Of a stretch of 64,000 nucleotides of DNA, positions 60,281 to 64,000 are shown piece by piece. Location: positions 1 to 64,000 of the IMG/VR virus record IMGVR_UViG_3300009550_000013; one strand, given 5' to 3'. Origin of the DNA: a virus. The notes under the pieces are model-generated. The model was not told the DNA's origin and searched no databases. It saw only the letters and a program-made list of their open reading frames with translations. The stretch's first letter is position 1, and every line of letters begins with the position of its first letter. A program made the translations under genes and the position numbers.

Positions 60281-63200
60281 ATGTCTAAAAGTATTAGAAC
60301 GGATATTGAAACTAATAATGGTTCTGATTTTATATCAAGGCCTATTTTAAGAACTAACCCTAAACTTTCTACAAATGTTAAGATTGTAGTAGAAAATGAT
60401 GAGATTTATTTAGAAAGTTTTGATTCTTCAGAACAATTGTCTAATTTTAAATATAAAAAGAAAAGAGTTAGTAAAAATGGAAAGTATTCTTATGACCTTT
60501 CTAGGTTTTGGATAAAAAACTCAACTCCTTTAGATTTAGCGTTCGGTATAAAGCGAGAGTACAGCGATTTTTCAATACTTGATGATTTCTCAAAACAGTT
60601 TGAAGAGACTTATAATTTCGGAGCTTCATCTAATTTCTCAAAATTATATAATTCTGAATTTAAAATATTTGCACCTATATGGTTAGATAAAAAAATACCT
60701 TCTAAGTTTTTAATTTTTAGAATGAAAGACCCGGTGGATTTAAAACATTCTGAATATGCTAATAACGCAGATAGATTATCTAAAGTATTGTCAGACTCTA
60801 CTTTAATAAAGACGATAGACCTTTCTGATGAAAGCAATATAGGTACTTATATAAGAAATCATGTAAATTCTGAAGATTTTCCAAAGTCTTCTTTAACGGT
60901 TTCTTTTGATAAAGACGAACAAACTTTATACAATGGTATAGATTTAGAAAAAGGTGGTTTTGTTAGTAAAGGGGAATTCCAATATAAAGACACTTTAAAT
61001 ACTGATAAACCTATCATAGAATACAACGATTTTATAACATCAGGATTTTCTAGAAATGGAGTAGCATGTGCTAATTTACTTAATTTAGAATTTATGTTTA
61101 ATGATGAAGAGGCTATAGAGTATGATATAAATAGATATTATGGATTATACGTTGACTCTCATGATATAGGTAAAGGAAAAGTTGAAAAAATATTAAAAGA
61201 CACTATTACTTTTTCTGAAATAGAACATAATTTAGATTTTACTACACTTGATGATTATTGGTCTTTACCATATTCTGATTTTTTTAAAGAATTAGGAATG
61301 TTTGGTTGGGTAAAAACAGATAAAGATTATCATAATGTTAAGAATGGAGTAGATTGGGATATATCTAAATACCAAATAAAGATAGATTCTAATAATAAAG
61401 ATTATTCTGATTTTTTAGGTATTAAAAAATCTGACAAAACTGTAGAGGTATTTGAAAATGCAGAAGCAGAAGGAGATTTTATAAAGTTAAAAGTAATAGG
61501 TTCTCCTAATAATGGAGATAATTTTACTTTAGTTAATTTAAAGAAACAATCTTTTTCCATATTTGTAAATAAAAATGAACCAGGAGAATTAATAACTATA
61601 GAAGATAATCTTTCTAATTCTTTTACTGCTGTTTCTGGTTCTACAGTTGAAGAAACTACACTTAATATAGTTTCTTCGTGGCCTAACACTGGAAATTTTG
61701 CTAAGTATTCAGTTTCTAGAAAATATAATTCTTATGATAATGTTTGGTATGTTGACGTCTTCGAAGATGTAATTAACATGGAAGAAGACCATTCTTTTGT
61801 AAGCTTAAATAATACTAATACATTTTTATTTATTTCTAGAAATGTATATCCTGTAAATGTTGCAGCCAACACTTTTTATGCTGATAATTCTTTAACAAAA
61901 TCACATACTAATGGTAATAACTTTTCTTGTTTAGGGTCTCATGAGAATATAGCAAATGCTATTTCAGAAGTTATCCTTGAAAAAACTAGATTTGAAACAA
62001 TTGTTGAAGGTGAAACAATATATGTTAAGTCTCCTATAAAAGGATATAACTTAAATAATTTTGGTTTTTTCTTTACTAATTCTAATTTTCCATTTTTAGA
62101 AATAGAAATTGGAGAAGATTCTTCTAATGTTTTAGAAATTGCTTCTTCCTTTTTAACAACTAAAACCGCATATTATTTACAAGGAGGTAATGAAAAAAAT
62201 AAATCTATTTATATTAATTTAGATGACGAAGATGATATTTTAATAGGTGAATATTTTAGAGATTCTTTAGGTAATTACAATAAAGTTTTAGATAAGGTAG
62301 CAGATGGTAGGTCAGTTAATTCAGAATTTAAAAAGATTATTTTAGAAAAAGAAATAAAAAATAAACTTAAGGGTGTTTTAAGTGTTTTTTCAGAATTTAA
62401 ACTTTCTTGGGGTTATTTTAGCGGGTATGACGTTTATGATTTTAATTTTGATTTCTTTGATGAATCAAACTCAAATTTAAAAGAGCTTACTGATGATAGG
62501 ACATCTGGATATCCTAAAGATACACCGAGTCCAAAATCAGCATTTAATGAAGAAAGTTTAGAAAGATTATATTCAAATCCTGAAGATTATTACGCGGTGC
62601 TTATGCCTTTATTAAAGCAAGAATCACCAAGTGACGATGAAGATATTGAATATGTGAAAAGTGAATATGATAGGCTTAAAGAAAATTTTACAACTCAATT
62701 TTCTACTAAATCTAGAGTAGTACCTCATATTAATAAGTGGTCTTTAATAAACTCAACAAATGTTCGCGAGAATCCATATTATTTAAACGTATCTGAGGCT
62801 TTTGGAGAAACTAACTTTTCACCTAGTTTAGAAGTTTTAGAAAGAGACCCTAAAAAAATGACACATGAATGGTTTTATATAGATAAAAGACCTGATTATA
62901 ACATTACTCCACTTGATAATTTTAGTTATTTAGAAACTTCACCTGACATTTCTATAGAGTTTGACGATTTTAAAAGTGTTGATTTTAATTATTTTAAATC
63001 TTACTTTTTAAGTATGGGTTATCAACACCAATTCGGATATTTCCATTATGAGAATAAAAAACAAAAGTATACTTTTATAGAAAATGGAAGTAAAGAGAGT
63101 TTCGGGTCTACTATTTTTAAAGGTTTAAAGTTTTCTTTAAAAGATAGAAAAAAAGTAACTAATTCAATTACTAAAGAATTCATAAAGTCAGCTAGTTTTA

Positions 63201-64000
63201 ATGGGTATAAATTTTCTAGTTTTTTAAAAATAAAATTTGATAGTTCTAAACCTAATAAGTTAAGTATAAAGGCTATTAGAAATAAAAAATTTAAGTATGT
63301 TGTTTTGATGTTAGAAATGGAGGTTTCTGACGATAATTTTACTTATCTAAATAGAAGATTATTATACGAATTATCACATAAAATAAATTCTGCTAATGAA
63401 TATGCTGATGCAGAAATAAGTGGTGCTATTGATTTATCGTCTACTTCACTTCCTGCATCAGGTTTTACTACTTTAAATTCTATGGAACATGCAAGCGGAG
63501 AAAATTCGTTATTTAATAGTCAAATTTTAAGAGACCCTTCTAATGGATTATTTGGAATGCTTAAAATAAAAATAGGTTCTATAGAATATGGAATTCAAAT
63601 AGCAAACATTATTAATAATAATACTATTCAGTTTCAAGGAGCAATGATTGAACTTTCTACTGGGCTTATTCAACCTACCGGTTATTACACAGCGTCTCAA
63701 TATAAAACGGCGGAATACACATATGCCGGTGGTGGTATAAATGCACATGAAGCTCTTTTTAATCAGTTATCTGCAGGTAGCATATCTGATATCTTAAACA
63801 ATTCAAATGATGCGGAATATGTTACTGTTGAAAATGACGGAACGTTAATAGAAAACAGTTTTGTAATAAATGTAGAAGATGGAAATGAAGTTATAAAAAG
63901 TTCTAAACTTACATCAGAAGTAGATACAAACAAACCCAAAGCATTTGGTCTTACAAATTCAGTAATAGGTTATGAAATAATAGAATCTTTTGGTCAATAT
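60281..64000 (+). CDS. Giant virion structural protein, 3' end outside window
   Basis: An open reading frame of at least 1240 codons from the ATG at 60281 with no stop before the window edge, checked at several points. The sequence is Asp/Ser/Phe/Lys-rich, mixed beta with short coils, and resembles large baseplate or fibre scaffolding proteins. The N-terminus reads S-R-P-I-L-R-T-N-P-K-L-S-T-N-V-K-I-V, a beta start. It has its own promoter-like motif. C-terminal part and total length are unknown. Confidence 0.85.
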   Translation, partial: MSKSIRTDIETNNGSDFISRPILRTNPKLSTNVKIVVENDEIYLESFDSSEQLSNFKYKKKRVSKNGKYSYDLSRFWIKNSTPLDLAFGIKREYSDFSILDDFSKQFEETYNFGASSNFSKLYNSEFKIFAPIWLDKKIPSKFLIFRMKDPVDLKHSEYANNADRLSKVLSDSTLIKTIDLSDESNIGTYIRNHVNSEDFPKSSLTVSFDKDEQTLYNGIDLEKGGFVSKGEFQYKDTLNTDKPIIEYNDFITSGFSRNGVACANLLNLEFMFNDEEAIEYDINRYYGLYVDSHDIGKGKVEKILKDTITFSEIEHNLDFTTLDDYWSLPYSDFFKELGMFGWVKTDKDYHNVKNGVDWDISKYQIKIDSNNKDYSDFLGIKKSDKTVEVFENAEAEGDFIKLKVIGSPNNGDNFTLVNLKKQSFSIFVNKNEPGELITIEDNLSNSFTAVSGSTVEETTLNIVSSWPNTGNFAKYSVSRKYNSYDNVWYVDVFEDVINMEEDHSFVSLNNTNTFLFISRNVYPVNVAANTFYADNSLTKSHTNGNNFSCLGSHENIANAISEVILEKTRFETIVEGETIYVKSPIKGYNLNNFGFFFTNSNFPFLEIEIGEDSSNVLEIASSFLTTKTAYYLQGGNEKNKSIYINLDDEDDILIGEYFRDSLGNYNKVLDKVADGRSVNSEFKKIILEKEIKNKLKGVLSVFSEFKLSWGYFSGYDVYDFNFDFFDESNSNLKELTDDRTSGYPKDTPSPKSAFNEESLERLYSNPEDYYAVLMPLLKQESPSDDEDIEYVKSEYDRLKENFTTQFSTKSRVVPHINKWSLINSTNVRENPYYLNVSEAFGETNFSPSLEVLERDPKKMTHEWFYIDKRPDYNITPLDNFSYLETSPDISIEFDDFKSVDFNYFKSYFLSMGYQHQFGYFHYENKKQKYTFIENGSKESFGSTIFKGLKFSLKDRKKVTNSITKEFIKSASFNGYKFSSFLKIKFDSSKPNKLSIKAIRNKKFKYVVLMLEMEVSDDNFTYLNRRLLYELSHKINSANEYADAEISGAIDLSSTSLPASGFTTLNSMEHASGENSLFNSQILRDPSNGLFGMLKIKIGSIEYGIQIANIINNNTIQFQGAMIELSTGLIQPTGYYTASQYKTAEYTYAGGGINAHEALFNQLSAGSISDILNNSNDAEYVTVENDGTLIENSFVINVEDGNEVIKSSKLTSEVDTNKPKAFGLTNSVIGYEIIESFGQY

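Noticed and set aside
353-64000. CRISPR array or insertion sequence
   Set aside because: Repeats seen are coding repeats or single intergenic pairs; no spaced direct repeats, transposase or terminal inverted repeats are visible.

Overview
This window looks like part of the genome of a large contractile-tailed (T4-superfamily-like) bacteriophage of a Bacteroidota host, most likely a flavobacterium. The DNA is AT-rich and almost every gene is on the plus strand. Genes are packed with ATGA or TAATG overlaps. Starts are preceded by A-rich tracts, with no Shine-Dalgarno sequence, as in Bacteroidota. A phage-encoded ribosomal protein bS21 resembles the Bacteroidota form. I see no tRNA, rRNA, integrase, IS element or CRISPR array. 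Assignments rest on motif recognition by eye, not on database searches.

Layout: (1) 1-2044: two GC-richer non-coding stretches flank three small proteins that share an N-terminal motif like the T4 capsid-targeting sequence. (2) 2045-4069: a large virion surface protein. (3) 4157-12195: host-takeover and metabolism genes, including a LOG-family nucleotidase-like protein, a PrsW membrane protease, a YkuK-like RNase H-fold protein, a ClpC-type unfoldase with a ClpP peptidase, and a thymidylate synthase/dCMP hydroxymethylase family enzyme. (4) 12236-22980: fibre region with a collagen-like fibre, a 1141-residue coiled-coil repeat fibre, a DUF2827 glycosyltransferase and the only minus-strand gene, a J-domain protein. 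(5) 22982-38389: accessory, stress and nucleic-acid genes (ATP-grasp ligase, exonuclease, GIY-YIG nuclease, Hsp20, DnaJ-like protein, bS21, PhoH, RNase HII, UV endonuclease, dCMP deaminase, DinG/XPD-like helicase) among many small unknowns. (6) 38425-64000: tail and baseplate module (LysM/gp53-like, hub, gp5-like spike, gp25, gp6, gp7-like and very large baseplate or fibre proteins), interrupted by an S1-repeat protein and an amidoligase-like protein. The last gene runs off the window.

How the parts may work together: bS21 and the S1-like protein suggest tuning of host translation. ClpC/ClpP, Hsp20 and two J-proteins suggest a phage proteostasis system. At least five small proteins end in a UVR-like motif that also occurs in the phage ClpC, so they are candidate adaptors. 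Several proteins, including the ATP-grasp ligase, begin with a motif ending in L-N-E, the type of site cut by T4-like prohead proteases, so they may be packaged in the capsid and injected. A TATATAAA-type motif recurs upstream of many operons and may be the phage late promoter. The hsp20 gene instead has a sigma-54-like promoter with upstream palindromes, which suggests it responds to host stress.
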